The notes under the pieces are model-generated. The model did no database searches, was not told the DNA's origin, and saw only the letters and a list, made by a program, of their open reading frames with translations. A stretch of DNA of 64,000 nucleotides, from the NCBI RefSeq assembly GCF_002563715.1, contig NZ_PDJJ01000001.1, positions 1,054,001 through 1,118,000 of the forward strand, in the 5' to 3' direction. Every line of letters begins with the position of its first letter. Position 1 is the stretch's first letter. The stretch comes from Isoptericola jiangsuensis (GTDB lineage: Bacteria > Actinomycetota > Actinomycetes > Actinomycetales > Cellulomonadaceae). Below are positions 12,301 to 22,244 of the stretch, piece after piece. A program made the position numbers and the translations under genes.

Positions 12301-12997
12301 GGGCACGCGCCGGCCGCTCGAGCACCTGGAGCTGTCCGGGATGGCGGCGGTCCACGACGACGGCACGATCGGCGTCTCGGGCGTCGACCTCGCCGTGCGG
12401 CGGGGCGAGCTCGTGCTGCTGCTCGGCCAGGTCGGGTCCGGCAAGTCGAGCATGCTGTCCGCGCTGGCGGGCCTGGTCCCGCACACGGGGGCGATCCGCT
12501 GGAACGGCACGGACGTGACCGACGCCGAGGCGTTCCTGCGTCCCGGGCAGGTGGCGCACGTCGCGCAGCTCCCGCGGGTGCTGTCCGGCACGTTCGCGGA
12601 CAACGTGCGGCTCGACCACGAGCGGGACGTGCACGGCCCGGTCGCGGCGGCCCGCCTGGAGCAGGACGTGTCGGAGGCGGGCGGGCACGACGCCCTCGTC
12701 GGGCACCGCGGGGTGCGGCTGTCCGGCGGGCAGGTGCAGCGTCTGGCCCTGGCGCGGGCGCTGGCGGCGGACGCCGAGCTGCTGCTCGCGGACGACGTGT
12801 CGAGCGCGCTCGACGCCGCCACGGAGATCGAGCTGTGGGCGGCGCTGCGCGAGCGCGGCACCACCGTGGTCGGGGCGACGTCCAAGGGCGCTGCCCTGGC
12901 GCGGGCGGACCGCGTGGTCGTGCTCGTCGAGGGCGAGGTGGCCGCCGTCGGCCCGTGGGACGACCTGTCGTCCCGGTGGGGGCACCTGGCCGGCTGA
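9386..12997 (+). CDS. Fused ABC exporter: TMD-NBD-TMD-NBD in one chain
   Basis: 1203 residues equal two type IV exporter halves joined by an acidic/Gly-rich linker (~590-650). NBD1 has Walker [11 protein letters not shown] near residue 379, signature LSAGEEQ, Walker B VVVLDEAT with catalytic Glu, and H-loop VAHRL. NBD2 has GQVGSGKSS near 1013 and signature LSGGQVQ. Its Walker [13 protein letters not shown] has Asp in place of catalytic Glu, and VVGATSKG lies where the H-loop His should be. So one composite ATP site is canonical and one degenerate, as in heterodimeric exporters such as TM287/288. The gene stands alone; substrate unknown (drug, lipid or peptide). TACTGT at 9371-9376, ten bases before ATG, suggests a leaderless transcript. 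Confidence 0.93.
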   Translation: MIDAPSSLDPRRVADADPSARRAVDPARRLDWRRLRAPLAAVALLALTLGAVGAALGTVVAGGLAEDPTLSALLLLALCVVGAALLDSVGQVVWAGVVDRAEGTLRGDLLTAALHQPLATLTEQAVGEVLDRVDDDTHAVGTLVRRQLWGAGRTLVGVVPMWVVAGVTWWPAWILFPALAALAGVLVRPMLGEIARRKVVEEAAWTDHAAAFEESVAARDDLRTSLGQAFAIRRLAQRSADVHAKFRSVVAVETRMLRRAGLVLASLLAGVAVTGAALAADGDLPVANLVTLFLVTAMFVGQVDNLVHHLPDIQEGVGAVTRLRQMLAVVPEPVGGDRVPAGPVGIEVRDLHFSYAEGTFALQGVDLRVPAGQTIALVGRTGSGKSTLASLLSRAVEPERGSVFLGGADVRDLDLQHLRAAVGVVTQRTEILAGTLAENVALFSDVPRADVEAAVRELRLDDWVAGLPDGLDTLLGPGGTTLSAGEEQLVAFARLLVRDVQVVVLDEATARMDPLTESRVVAASERLLTGRTGVLVAHRLTTIERAGLVAVLDHGRVVQQGLRAELARTPGRYRDLLVASAAHGGDVLDEDEPDTAAGSVDTGTAADGAVDDGPVTPGTDDDGRPQAVGGRRRRGTPPPARDPGDGPSLARGVLHALVVRPAWGVVGGVLFLVASLVSAQGAVTGFLWGRAVEGIEDGFPTVLLVTFTVLLVAAPLALAYAIYLYPRWWIEVLLRVRMSVMTGQTRQQRLAATPPGEIVARAMDADRFVRYADRWVDFVNGLVIAGVTALISGSWLAGGVLLAVMVVSAGASAIGRPIAGRSATQSSAARARFGRALVSALDSARTVKLAARTPEVHAHLREVDGGRVQAAVFEHRVQAALDGVPQVMIQLGVVAAWGGLLAGTWDLATALLVANAVNGFGWFGTVAGAVVTEAPGTRSWQRATSRFAGGADLVDLPDGVDLLTGEAPAPVAGTRRPLEHLELSGMAAVHDDGTIGVSGVDLAVRRGELVLLLGQVGSGKSSMLSALAGLVPHTGAIRWNGTDVTDAEAFLRPGQVAHVAQLPRVLSGTFADNVRLDHERDVHGPVAAARLEQDVSEAGGHDALVGHRGVRLSGGQVQRLALARALAADAELLLADDVSSALDAATEIELWAALRERGTTVVGATSKGAALARADRVVVLVEGEVAAVGPWDDLSSRWGHLAG

Positions 12998-13105
12998 CCC
13001 GCCGCGCCGGGGGTCGACCCGCCGCCGGCACCTGGACCGGGGTCCGTCCCTCCCGGGGGACGGGCCCCGGTCGTGCGTCCGGTCGAGAAAAGGCGCTCCC
13101 GACCA

Positions 13106-13134
13106 TTGCTGCAAACTTTCAGCAACGGTACAGT
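13106..13134 (+). promoter_or_regulatory. Amylopullulanase promoter with LacI-type (MalR-like) operator
   Basis: The 20-bp near-palindrome TTGCTGCAAACTTTCAGCAA (13106-13125) has only two mismatched symmetric pairs. Its left end can serve as a -35 box (TTGCTG), and TACAGT at 13129-13134 is a -10 box 17 bases later. A repressor bound here would block transcription. The form resembles maltose-regulator operators known at actinomycete amylase promoters (from family knowledge). The repressor itself is not identified; the LacI protein at 51056 is a candidate. Confidence 0.72.
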
Positions 13135-13189
13135 CGGCCCGAGGTCGCGACGCCGCGCGCGCCCCCCGGTCGACGAAGGAGTCCCCGTC

Positions 13190-16100
13190 ATGGTCCGTCC
13201 CCTGCCCCTGCCACGCTCGCGGGCGGTGGTCGCCGCCGCGGCGGCGCTCGCGGTCGCCGTGCCCGCCCTCGGCGGAGCCCTCGCGCTCACCGCCACCGCA
13301 CCGGCTCCCGCGGCCGCCGCGGACCGCACCGCAGCCCTCGTCGGCAGCCTCCAGGCGGCCCTCGGCTGCGCGTCCGACTGGGACCCCGCCTGCCCGGAGA
13401 CCGAGCTGGTCCCGACCGGCGACGGCACCTACGCGGCCGAGTTCGACGTCCCGGCCGGCTCCTACGAGTACAAGGTCGCGATCGACGACGCCTGGGACGA
13501 GTCGTACGGGCGCGAGGGCGGCGCCGACAACGCGCCCCTCGTCCTCGGGGGCGACACCCGGCTGCGCGTCACCTACGACGACACCACCCACCTCACCGCG
13601 CTGACACCGCTGGGTCTGGCGGGGGAGTACGACGCCGCCACGGACGACACCCTGGTCGCGGCGCCGGCGCGCCAGGCCGGCGGTGACGAGCAGTTCTACT
13701 TCGTCATGACCGACCGGTTCGCGAACGGCGACACCTCGAACGACACGGCGGGGCTCGGCGACGACCCGCTGGTGTCCGGGTTCGACCCGACGGACAAGGG
13801 CTTCTACTCCGGCGGCGACCTGGCCGGCCTGCGCGACAGGCTCGACTACGTCGAGGGCCTGGGCACCACCGCGATCTGGCTGACGCCGTCCTTCAAGAAC
13901 CGGCCCGTGCAGGGCAGCGGGGACGACGTGAGCGCGGGGTACCACGGGTACTGGATCACGGACTTCACGCAGATCGACCCGCACCTGGGCACCAACGCCG
14001 AGCTCGAGGCGCTCATCGACGACGCCCACGCCCGCGGCATCAAGGTGTACTTCGACATCATCACCAACCACACGGCCGACGTCGTCGACTACGCCGAGGG
14101 CGCCTACGACTACGTCGACCAGGCGACCTCCCCGTACCGCGACGCGGCGGGGAACGTGTTCGACCCGGCCGACGTGGCGGGCACGGCCGACTTCCCGGAG
14201 CTGGACGCGGCGACGTCGTTCCCGTACACGCCGGTGGTCGCGGCGGAGGACGCGGACGTCAAGGTCCCGGCCTGGCTCAACGACCCGACGCTCTACCACA
14301 ACCGCGGCAACTCGACGTGGTCCGGCGAGTCCGTCACCTACGGCGACTTCTCGGGCCTCGACGACCTCATGACCGAGGACCCGACGGTGGTCGACGGGTT
14401 CGTCGACGTGTACACGGACTGGGTCGACCTGGGGATCGACGGCTTCCGCATCGACACCGTCAAGCACGTCAACCGCGAGTTCTGGGACACGTGGACCACG
14501 GAGGTCATGGACTACGCCCACGCCGCGGGCAAGGACGAGTTCTTCATGTTCGGCGAGGTGTACGACGCCGACGCGCGCCTGCTGTCGCCGTACGTCCGCG
14601 AGACGGACATGAGCTCGGTCCTCGACTTCGCGTTCCAGGCGTCGGCGACGAGCTACGCGAGCGGGAACAGCGCGCAGGGCCTGGCGGGGCTGTTCGCGAG
14701 CGACGACCTGTACACGACGCCGGACACGTCGGCGGCGGCGCTGCCGACGTTCCTCGGCAACCACGACATGGGCCGCGTCGGCTTCATGCTGGCGAACACC
14801 GACGACCCGCTGGCCCGGGACGAGCTCGCGCACGAGCTGATGTACCTCACCCGCGGCCAGCCGGTCGTCTACTACGGCGACGAGCAGGGCTTCGCGGGCG
14901 CGGGCGGCGACAAGGACGCCCGGCAGACGCTGTTCGCCACGCAGGTGCAGGAGTACGCCGACCAGCCGCTGGTCACCGGCGAGACCGCCGGCAGCGTGGA
15001 CCGGTACGACACCGACGCCCCGCTGTACACGCACATCGCGGAGCTCGCGGCGCTGCGGTCCTCGACCCCGGCGCTCACCCAGGGCGCGCAGGTCGAGCGC
15101 CACGCGGCGAACGGCGCGGGGATCTACGCCACCAGCCGCGTCGACCGCGACGAGAAGGTCGAGCACCTCGTCGCGTTCAACAACGCGGCCGGCGAGCGTT
15201 CGGCCACGTTCACCACCCTCACGCCGGGTGCGACGTACGACGTCCTGTACGGGCCCGACGGCGGCACCCCGGTGGAGGCCGACGCCGCCGGCGAGGTGAC
15301 GCTCACCCTGCCGGGCACGTCCGCCGTCGTGCTGGTCGCCGACCGCACCGTCGGCGCGGACACCTCGGGCGACGTCGCCGTGGAGGTCCCGGCCGCCGGG
15401 GCCGCCGTGACGGGCACCGCCCCGGTGCGTGCCGCCGTCGACGACGCCTGGGCGGAGACGTCCTTCGCGTGGCGCGAGGTCGGCACGACCGACTGGAACC
15501 CGCTCGGCACCGCCGAGGACACCACGCCGCGCGTGTTCCACACCGTCGGCTCCCTGCCGGCAGGGACGCTCGTCGAGTACCGCGCCGTCACCGTGGACGC
15601 CGACGGCGACCGCGCGGCGGCCTCCACGTTCGCCTCCGTGGGCGTGGACGTCTCGGGCACCCCGGGCGAGGAGGAGCCGGAGACCGACGTCGACATGGTC
15701 ACCGTGCCCGGCAACCACAACAGCGAGATGGGCTGCGCCGGCGACTGGACGCCCGACTGCGAGGGCGCCCGCCTCACCGAGCGGGCCGACGGCGTCTGGT
15801 CCGGCACGTTCGACCTGCCCGCCGGCACCTACGAGTACAAGGTCGCGATCAACGGGTCGTGGGACGTCAACTACGGCGCCGGCGGCGTCCCGGGCGGCCC
15901 CAACGCGACGTACACCCACGACGGCGGCGAGGTCACGTTCTACTGGGACCCCGTGAGCAAGGACTTCTCGTCCACCGCGCAGGGCCCGATCATCACCCTG
16001 CCTGGCTCGTACCAGGAGGAGGCCGGCTGCCCCGGTGACTGGCAGCCCGACTGCCTCGCCACCTGGGCCAAGGACCCCGACGGCGACGGCACCTACACGT

Positions 16101-19042
16101 GGTCGACCGCCGCGCTGCCCGGCGGCGCCTACGAGGTCAAGGTCGCCCACGGCCTGTCCTGGGCCGAGAACTACGGCGTCGGCGGCGCCCGCGACGGCGC
16201 GAACTACTCCTTCTCCGTGGGGCAGGGTGAGACCGTGACGTTCTCGTACGACCTCGCGACCCACGAGCTGACGATCGGCACCGAGAACCCGCCGCTCGCG
16301 GGCACCGGTCAGCAGGCCGCGCACTGGGTGCGCGCCGACCTGCTGCTCGCCCCCGACGACCTCGGCTCCGGCGACGACTGGACCCTGTGGACCGCCCCGG
16401 CCGGCGGCCTGGAGATCGGGCCCGACGGCGACGACGGTCCCGACACCGTCACCGGACCCGACGGGGGAGACCTGCCCGACGGCGCGGCCTCCTACGCCCT
16501 CGAGCCCGGCGGCGACGTCCCCGACGACGTGACCGCGGACTTCCCGGCGCTCGCGGGCCACACCGCGCTCGTGCCGACGGTGGACGGCGAGCCGCTGGAC
16601 CGGTCGACGGTCGAGGACCTGCTCACCGGCCAGCTCCTGGTGACCCGCGCCGACGGCGACACGCTGACCGCGGCCACCGGCGTGCAGGTGCCCGGCGTGC
16701 TCGACGACCTGTACGCGGACGCCGCGGCGGACCGTGCGCTGGGCGTCGTCGTCCACCCGAGCCTCAAGTGGGCGTCGTTCGCGCTGTGGGCGCCCACGGC
16801 GCGCGACGTCGACCTGCTGGTGTGGCCGGCGGGCCGATCGCTGGACGCGGAGCCCGACCGGTTCGACACCGCCCGGCAGGACGACGGGGCGTGGACGCTC
16901 GACGGCAAGCAGGTCGACAAGAGGTACCCCTGGTACGGCGCCCGCTACCGCTACGCGGTGGAGGTCTACGTGCCGGCGACGGGCGCGGTGGAGACGAACG
17001 TCGTCACCGACCCGTACGCGGTGGGGCTGACCACGGACTCGACGCACGCCGTCGTGGTGTCGCTGGACGACAAGGCGTTCGCGCCGAAGGTGTGGCGCAC
17101 CACCGCGCAGCCCGTCGTGGAGCGGCCCGTGGACCAGACGATCTACGAGCTGCACGTGCGGGACTTCTCGGTGGCGGACACCACCGTCCCGGAGAAGCTG
17201 CGCGGCACCTACCTGGCGTTCGGCGAGTCCGGGTCGGACGGCATGCGGCACCTGCGCGAGCTGGCCGCGGCCGGCATGACGACGGTGCACCTGCTGCCCA
17301 CGTTCGACATCGCCTCGATCCCCGAGGACCCTGCGGACCAGCGCACCACCGGTGACCTGTCCGGGTTCGCGCCGGACTCGACCGAGCAGCAGGCGGCCGT
17401 GGCCGCGGTGCAGGCCGACGACGCCTTCAACTGGGGCTACGACCCGTACCACTTCTCGACCCCGGAGGGCTCGTACGCCGTCCACCGCGAGGGCGGGCAG
17501 CGGACGGCCGAGTTCCGCACGATGGTGGGTTCGCTGCACCGCGCCGGCCTCCAGGTGGTGCTCGACCAGGTGTTCAACCACACCGCGGCGAGCGGCCAGG
17601 CGGAGAGGTCGGTGCTCGACAAGGTCGTGCCGGGCTACTACCACCGGCTGGACCCGACCACGGGCGCGGTCGCGACGAGCACGTGCTGCCAGAACGTCGC
17701 GACCGAGCACGCCATGGCCGAGCGGCTCATGGTCGACTCGGTGGTCACCTGGGCGCGGGACTACAAGGTCGACGGCTTCCGCTTCGACCTCATGGGGCAC
17801 CACCCGCGCGACAACATGCTGGCCGTGCGCGAGGCGCTCGACGCCCTGACGCTCGACGAGGACGGGGTCGACGGGTCGGCGGTGTACCTGTACGGCGAGG
17901 GCTGGAACTTCGGCGAGGTGGCCGACGGCGCGCTGTTCACGCAGGCCGCGCAGGGCAACCTGGGCGGCACGGGCATCGGCACGTTCAGCGACCGCCTGCG
18001 CGACGCGGTGCACGGCGGGTCGCCGGTGGACGGCGCGTCCACGTTCACGCAGGGCTTCGGCACCGGGCTGTTCACCGACCCGAACGGGCGCGAGGCCCGC
18101 ACGGGGGAGCCCGGCACGGTGAACGACGGCGGGGTGGACGAGGCGGCCGACCTCGCCCACCAGACGGACCTGGTCCGCCTGGGCCTGGCCGGCAACCTGC
18201 GCGACTACGCGTTCGTCACGGCCGACGGCGAGCTCACCCGGGGCGAGGACCTCGACTACCGGGGCTCCCCGGCCGGGTACGCCGACTCGCCGGAGGAGGT
18301 CGTCACCTACGTCGACGCGCACGACAACGAGACGCTGTTCGACCTGCTGACGCTCAAGCTGCCGCAGGCCACGTCGATGGACGACCGGGTGCGGATGAAC
18401 ACCCTGTCGCTGGCGACGGCCGCGCTCGCCCAGACGCCCTCGTTCTGGCACGCGGGCACGGACCTGCTCCGGTCGAAGTCGCTGGACCGCAACTCCTACG
18501 ACTCGGGCGACTGGTTCAACGCGATCGACTGGTCGGGTCAGGACAACGGGTTCGGCCGCGGTCTGCCGATGGCTGCCGACAACGAGGACAAGTGGCCGCT
18601 CATGGCGCCGCTGCTGGCCGACCCCGCGCTGGCGCCGTCCTCCGCGCAGATCGCCACGGCGTCCGACCGGGCGGCCGAGCTGCTGGCGCTGCGCTCCTCG
18701 ACGCCGCTGTTCCGGCTCGGGTCGGCCGCGGCGATCCAGGACAAGGTGACGTTCCCGGGCTCGGGCCCGGAGGCGACGCCGGGCGTGATCGTCATGGCGG
18801 TCGACGACACCGTGGGGGCGGACGCCGACGGTCGGCTCGACGGCCTGGTCACGGTGTTCAACGCCTCGCCCGAGCCGGTCACCGTCGAGGTGCCAGGCTG
18901 GGCCGGGCGTGACCTGCGGCTGTCGAGGGTCCAGGCGGGCGGTGGCGACCCGGTCGTGAAGGAGACCCGCTGGGACGCCGGGGCGGGTGTCGTCACGGTG
19001 CCGGCCCGTACGGTCGCGGTGCTGGAGCAGCGTCAGCGCTGA
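13190..19042 (+). CDS. pulA: Secreted amylopullulanase with two GH13 catalytic domains
   Basis: 1950 residues, start ATG 13190 with GAAGGA upstream. A signal peptide (~1-45, cut near AAA-ADRT) precedes an X25-type starch-binding module (~46-140). An alpha-amylase-like GH13 domain (~165-690) follows with predicted nucleophile D422 (DGFRIDTVKH), acid E456 (FGEVYD) and D526 (GNHDMG). After an Fn3/Ig-like segment come two more X25 modules (~837-925, ~937-1020). Next are a pullulanase-associated domain and CBM48, then a type I pullulanase GH13 domain with YELHVRDFS, NWGYDPYH, D1533 (DGFRFDLMGHH), E1570 (GEGWNFGE) and D1712 (AHDNET). It should cut alpha-1,4 and alpha-1,6 bonds of starch/pullulan outside the cell. 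No sortase anchor is seen. Confidence 0.95.
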   Translation: MVRPLPLPRSRAVVAAAAALAVAVPALGGALALTATAPAPAAAADRTAALVGSLQAALGCASDWDPACPETELVPTGDGTYAAEFDVPAGSYEYKVAIDDAWDESYGREGGADNAPLVLGGDTRLRVTYDDTTHLTALTPLGLAGEYDAATDDTLVAAPARQAGGDEQFYFVMTDRFANGDTSNDTAGLGDDPLVSGFDPTDKGFYSGGDLAGLRDRLDYVEGLGTTAIWLTPSFKNRPVQGSGDDVSAGYHGYWITDFTQIDPHLGTNAELEALIDDAHARGIKVYFDIITNHTADVVDYAEGAYDYVDQATSPYRDAAGNVFDPADVAGTADFPELDAATSFPYTPVVAAEDADVKVPAWLNDPTLYHNRGNSTWSGESVTYGDFSGLDDLMTEDPTVVDGFVDVYTDWVDLGIDGFRIDTVKHVNREFWDTWTTEVMDYAHAAGKDEFFMFGEVYDADARLLSPYVRETDMSSVLDFAFQASATSYASGNSAQGLAGLFASDDLYTTPDTSAAALPTFLGNHDMGRVGFMLANTDDPLARDELAHELMYLTRGQPVVYYGDEQGFAGAGGDKDARQTLFATQVQEYADQPLVTGETAGSVDRYDTDAPLYTHIAELAALRSSTPALTQGAQVERHAANGAGIYATSRVDRDEKVEHLVAFNNAAGERSATFTTLTPGATYDVLYGPDGGTPVEADAAGEVTLTLPGTSAVVLVADRTVGADTSGDVAVEVPAAGAAVTGTAPVRAAVDDAWAETSFAWREVGTTDWNPLGTAEDTTPRVFHTVGSLPAGTLVEYRAVTVDADGDRAAASTFASVGVDVSGTPGEEEPETDVDMVTVPGNHNSEMGCAGDWTPDCEGARLTERADGVWSGTFDLPAGTYEYKVAINGSWDVNYGAGGVPGGPNATYTHDGGEVTFYWDPVSKDFSSTAQGPIITLPGSYQEEAGCPGDWQPDCLATWAKDPDGDGTYTWSTAALPGGAYEVKVAHGLSWAENYGVGGARDGANYSFSVGQGETVTFSYDLATHELTIGTENPPLAGTGQQAAHWVRADLLLAPDDLGSGDDWTLWTAPAGGLEIGPDGDDGPDTVTGPDGGDLPDGAASYALEPGGDVPDDVTADFPALAGHTALVPTVDGEPLDRSTVEDLLTGQLLVTRADGDTLTAATGVQVPGVLDDLYADAAADRALGVVVHPSLKWASFALWAPTARDVDLLVWPAGRSLDAEPDRFDTARQDDGAWTLDGKQVDKRYPWYGARYRYAVEVYVPATGAVETNVVTDPYAVGLTTDSTHAVVVSLDDKAFAPKVWRTTAQPVVERPVDQTIYELHVRDFSVADTTVPEKLRGTYLAFGESGSDGMRHLRELAAAGMTTVHLLPTFDIASIPEDPADQRTTGDLSGFAPDSTEQQAAVAAVQADDAFNWGYDPYHFSTPEGSYAVHREGGQRTAEFRTMVGSLHRAGLQVVLDQVFNHTAASGQAERSVLDKVVPGYYHRLDPTTGAVATSTCCQNVATEHAMAERLMVDSVVTWARDYKVDGFRFDLMGHHPRDNMLAVREALDALTLDEDGVDGSAVYLYGEGWNFGEVADGALFTQAAQGNLGGTGIGTFSDRLRDAVHGGSPVDGASTFTQGFGTGLFTDPNGREARTGEPGTVNDGGVDEAADLAHQTDLVRLGLAGNLRDYAFVTADGELTRGEDLDYRGSPAGYADSPEEVVTYVDAHDNETLFDLLTLKLPQATSMDDRVRMNTLSLATAALAQTPSFWHAGTDLLRSKSLDRNSYDSGDWFNAIDWSGQDNGFGRGLPMAADNEDKWPLMAPLLADPALAPSSAQIATASDRAAELLALRSSTPLFRLGSAAAIQDKVTFPGSGPEATPGVIVMAVDDTVGADADGRLDGLVTVFNASPEPVTVEVPGWAGRDLRLSRVQAGGGDPVVKETRWDAGAGVVTVPARTVAVLEQRQR

Positions 19043-19054
19043 GTCCGTCCGCGT

Positions 19055-19101
19055 CGCAGGGCCCGGCGGTGGGGTGACGACCCCCACCGCCGGGCCCTGC
19101 G
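19055..19101 (+). terminator. Terminator after the amylopullulanase gene
   Basis: A perfect 20-bp stem (19055-19074 with 19082-19101) around a 7-base loop, 12 bases after the stop codon. Confidence 0.78.
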
Positions 19102-19395
19102 GCGTCCGGCGAGACCCCCGGGCGGTCGCTCTGTGTTCGGGCCTCGAAGTGATGCCGTGTCCGCGGGCGGACGCGGAGGAAGGCTCGTGGCCTCAGCCGG
19201 AGGCCAGCGAACTCAATGGTTTCGGCCTTGTGACCAGATCGTTACCGTTCTTCGCCCCTTCCGCCTTTGACTTCGAGACTCGAACGCAGGAAAGTGGATC
19301 CCGGTCACTCGGTGACCCGGTCCAGGCCCCGTGCGGGCACCGGCGGTGAAGGTCGCCGCACGGGAGGACACTCGACGACGAGAAGGAGCGCGAGG
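19102..19395 (+). other. Non-coding leader region of the chvE-mmsAB operon
   Basis: No gene is supported in this 294-base stretch. It is less GC-rich than its surroundings around 19210-19295, as expected for a promoter, and holds TTGTGA and TTGACT boxes, but no convincing -10 can be fixed. A short inverted repeat GGTCAC/GTGACC (19304-19318) could be an operator. Confidence 0.4.
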
Positions 19396-20553
19396 ATGCG
19401 ACTCGGCAAGAAGATGGGCGTGGTCGCCGCGGGTGCGGCGCTGGCGCTCACCCTGACCGCCTGTGGTGGCGAGGGCGCCGGTTCCGGCAGCACCGACGGT
19501 GCGGCGGGCGACGGCGACGACAACGTCCAGGTCGGCGTCGCCATGCCGACGCAGACCTACGAGCGCTGGATCCAGGACGGCAACAACGTCAAGGAAGGGC
19601 TCGAGGAGCTCGGCTACACGGTGGACCTCCAGTTCGCCAACGACGACATCCCGACCCAGACCCAGCAGATCGACTCGATGATCACCGAGGGCGTCGACGT
19701 CCTCATCATCGCGTCCATCGACGGTACGGCCCTGACCAGCCAGCTCGAGGCCGCCGCGGCCGCGAACATCCCGGTCATCGCCTACGACCGCCTCATCCGC
19801 GACAGCGAGAACGTCAACTTCTACACGACGTTCGACAACTTCGCGGTCGGCGTGGCCCAGGCCAACGCGCTCCTGCGCGGCCTCGGCTACCTCGACGAGA
19901 ACGGCGAGCCCACCGGTGAGGAGGGCCCGTACAACATCGAGCTCTTCGCCGGTTCGCCGGACGACAACAACGCCGGGTTCTTCTTCGACGGCGCGATGTC
20001 GATCCTGCAGCCGCTCCTCGACGACGGCACCCTCGTCGTCCCCTCCGGGCAGACGTCGTTCGACACCGTCTCCACGCAGCGCTGGGAGCTCGAGACCGCC
20101 CAGAGCCGCATGGAGGACCTGCTGACCTCCACCTACACCGGCAACGACACCGAGCTCAACGGTGTCCTCGCGCCGGCGGACGTGCTCTCGCGCGGCATCC
20201 TCAACGCCCTCACGGGTGCCGGGATGGGTCCGACCATCGAGGACGGCCTGCCCGTCGTCACCGGTCAGGACGCCGAGATCGCCAACATCAAGCTGATCAA
20301 CGACGGCGTCCAGTCGTCCACGATCTTCAAGGACACGCGTCTGCTCGCCGAGCAGGCCGTCACCGCCACCGAGTCGTTCGTCAACGGCGAGGAGCCGGAG
20401 GCGAACGACACCGAGACGTACGACAACGGCGTCAAGGTCGTCCCGTCCTACCTCCTCGAGGTCGAGACGGTCTTCAAGGAGGACATCGAGCCCGTTCTCG
20501 TGGACTCCGGCTACTACACCATGGACGAGGTCGAGGCCGGACAGGCGGAGTGA
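19396..20553 (+). CDS. chvE: Multiple-monosaccharide ABC transporter binding lipoprotein
   Basis: 385 residues. ATG 19396 follows AAGGAGCG and starts a lipoprotein signal with lipobox LTLTACGG; the following linker is Gly/Ser/Asp-rich. The mature part is a type I periplasmic-binding fold of the ChvE class (VGVAMPTQTYERWIQDGNN near the start). It would present pentoses/hexoses such as xylose, glucose or galactose to the permease. The mmsA and mmsB genes follow directly. The hairpin at 20581-20630 may raise this gene's mRNA level over that of the downstream genes. Confidence 0.93.
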   Translation: MRLGKKMGVVAAGAALALTLTACGGEGAGSGSTDGAAGDGDDNVQVGVAMPTQTYERWIQDGNNVKEGLEELGYTVDLQFANDDIPTQTQQIDSMITEGVDVLIIASIDGTALTSQLEAAAAANIPVIAYDRLIRDSENVNFYTTFDNFAVGVAQANALLRGLGYLDENGEPTGEEGPYNIELFAGSPDDNNAGFFFDGAMSILQPLLDDGTLVVPSGQTSFDTVSTQRWELETAQSRMEDLLTSTYTGNDTELNGVLAPADVLSRGILNALTGAGMGPTIEDGLPVVTGQDAEIANIKLINDGVQSSTIFKDTRLLAEQAVTATESFVNGEEPEANDTETYDNGVKVVPSYLLEVETVFKEDIEPVLVDSGYYTMDEVEAGQAE

Positions 20554-20580
20554 TCCGCCCGGTCTGAACGACCCCACCAC

Positions 20581-20630
20581 CCCGGGCGGGCGCGTCCGTC
20601 GTCGCACGACGGCGGGCCGCCCGCCCCGGG
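20581..20630 (+). terminator. Intra-operon hairpin between chvE and mmsA
   Basis: The arms 20581-20591 and 20619-20630 pair with one bulged base, with an inner GTCGT/ACGAC stem. It probably attenuates or protects the 3' end of the binding-protein message, since mmsA lies only 131 bases after chvE. Confidence 0.55.
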
Positions 20631-20684
20631 TCCGCCCGCGAACGGACCGGCGGACCACCCATCGAAGGAGGGACGAGAGCGCAG

Positions 20685-22244
20685 ATGAGCACCATTCTGG
20701 AGATGCGCTCCATCACCAAGGAGTTCCCCGGCGTCAAGGCGCTGTCGGACGTCACCCTCACCGTGGAGCAGGGCGAGATCCACGCCATCTGCGGTGAGAA
20801 CGGCGCCGGCAAGTCGACGCTCATGAAGGTGCTGTCCGGCGTCTACCCGCACGGCACCTACGACGGCGAGATCGTCTTCGACGGTGCGTCGGCCGAGTTC
20901 GGGTCGATCAACGACTCCGAGGACCGCGGCATCGTCATCATCCACCAGGAGCTCGCCCTGGTGCCCTATCTGTCCGTCGCCGAGAACATCTTCCTCGGCA
21001 ACGAGACCCGCGGGCGCTTCGGCCTGATCGACTGGAACGACGCCAACCAGAGGGCCGCCGCTCTCCTCGAACGGGTGGGCCTCGACGAGAACCCCATCAC
21101 GCCCATCGGCCAGCTCGGCGTCGGCAAGCAGCAGCTCATCGAGATCGCCAAGGCGCTCTCGAAGGAGGTGAAGCTCCTCATCCTCGACGAGCCCACCGCG
21201 GCGCTCAACGACACCGACTCCGAGCACCTGCTCGAGCTCCTGCGTGCCCTGCGCGCGGAGGGCATCACCTGCATCATCATCTCGCACAAGCTCAACGAGA
21301 TCGAGGAGATCGCCGACCGCACCACGATCATCCGTGACGGCCGGACCATCGAGACGATCGACATGCGGGCGCCCGACTCGACCCAGGACCGCATCATCCG
21401 CGGCATGGTCGGCCGGGACATCGAGCACCGGTACCCCGAGCGCACCAGCGTCCTCGGCGACGAGGTGCTGCGCGTCGAGAACTGGAGCGTCGACCACCCC
21501 ACCCAGGCCGGGCGTCAGGTCATCGTCGACGCGTCGTTCAACGTCCGGGCCGGCGAGGTCGTCGGCATCGCCGGTCTCATGGGCGCGGGACGCACCGAGC
21601 TGGCGATGTCCATCTTCGGCCGCTCCTACGGACGCAACATCCGTGGCGAGATCTACAAGGACGGCAAGCGCATCCAGGTCCGCGACGTCGCCGAGGCGAT
21701 CACGCACAACCTCGCCTACGCGACCGAGGACCGCAAGCACTACGGCCTCAACCTCATCGACGACATCCGGCACAACATCTCGCTCGCCGCGCTGCGCAAG
21801 CTCGCCACTCGAGGCTGGGTCAACCGCAACGAGGAGCTGCGCGTCGCCGAGGAGTACCGCGGGTCGCTCAACATCAAGACGCCCAACGTCGTCGCCGAGG
21901 TCGGCAAGCTGTCCGGCGGCAACCAGCAGAAGGTCGTGCTGTCCAAGTGGCTGTACACCGACCCGGACGTCCTCATCCTCGACGAGCCGACGCGAGGCAT
22001 CGACGTCGGCGCGAAGTACGAGATCTACACGATCATCAACAAGATGGTCGCAGCGGGGAAGGCGGTCGTCGTCATCTCCTCCGAGCTGCCCGAGCTGCTG
22101 GGCATCTGCGACCGCGTGTACACCCTCGCCTTCGGTCGCATCACCGGTGAGCTCCCCGTCGCGGACGCGACGCAGGAGCGACTCATGGAGCTCATGACCA
22201 TCGAGCGCGACCAGCCCCTGCCCACGAAGGAAACCGCCTCATGA
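20685..22244 (+). CDS. mmsA: Multiple-monosaccharide ABC transporter ATP-binding protein
   Basis: 519 residues with two tandem ATPase domains, the rule for CUT2 sugar importers. NBD1 has Walker [10 protein letters not shown] near residue 37 and Walker [16 protein letters not shown]2 has the relaxed Walker [10 protein letters not shown], signature LSGGNQQK near 409 and [16 protein letters not shown] 20685 has GAAGGAGG at 20664-20671. The stop overlaps the mmsB start (ATGA). It powers uptake through MmsB with ChvE. Confidence 0.95.
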   Translation: MSTILEMRSITKEFPGVKALSDVTLTVEQGEIHAICGENGAGKSTLMKVLSGVYPHGTYDGEIVFDGASAEFGSINDSEDRGIVIIHQELALVPYLSVAENIFLGNETRGRFGLIDWNDANQRAAALLERVGLDENPITPIGQLGVGKQQLIEIAKALSKEVKLLILDEPTAALNDTDSEHLLELLRALRAEGITCIIISHKLNEIEEIADRTTIIRDGRTIETIDMRAPDSTQDRIIRGMVGRDIEHRYPERTSVLGDEVLRVENWSVDHPTQAGRQVIVDASFNVRAGEVVGIAGLMGAGRTELAMSIFGRSYGRNIRGEIYKDGKRIQVRDVAEAITHNLAYATEDRKHYGLNLIDDIRHNISLAALRKLATRGWVNRNEELRVAEEYRGSLNIKTPNVVAEVGKLSGGNQQKVVLSKWLYTDPDVLILDEPTRGIDVGAKYEIYTIINKMVAAGKAVVVISSELPELLGICDRVYTLAFGRITGELPVADATQERLMELMTIERDQPLPTKETAS

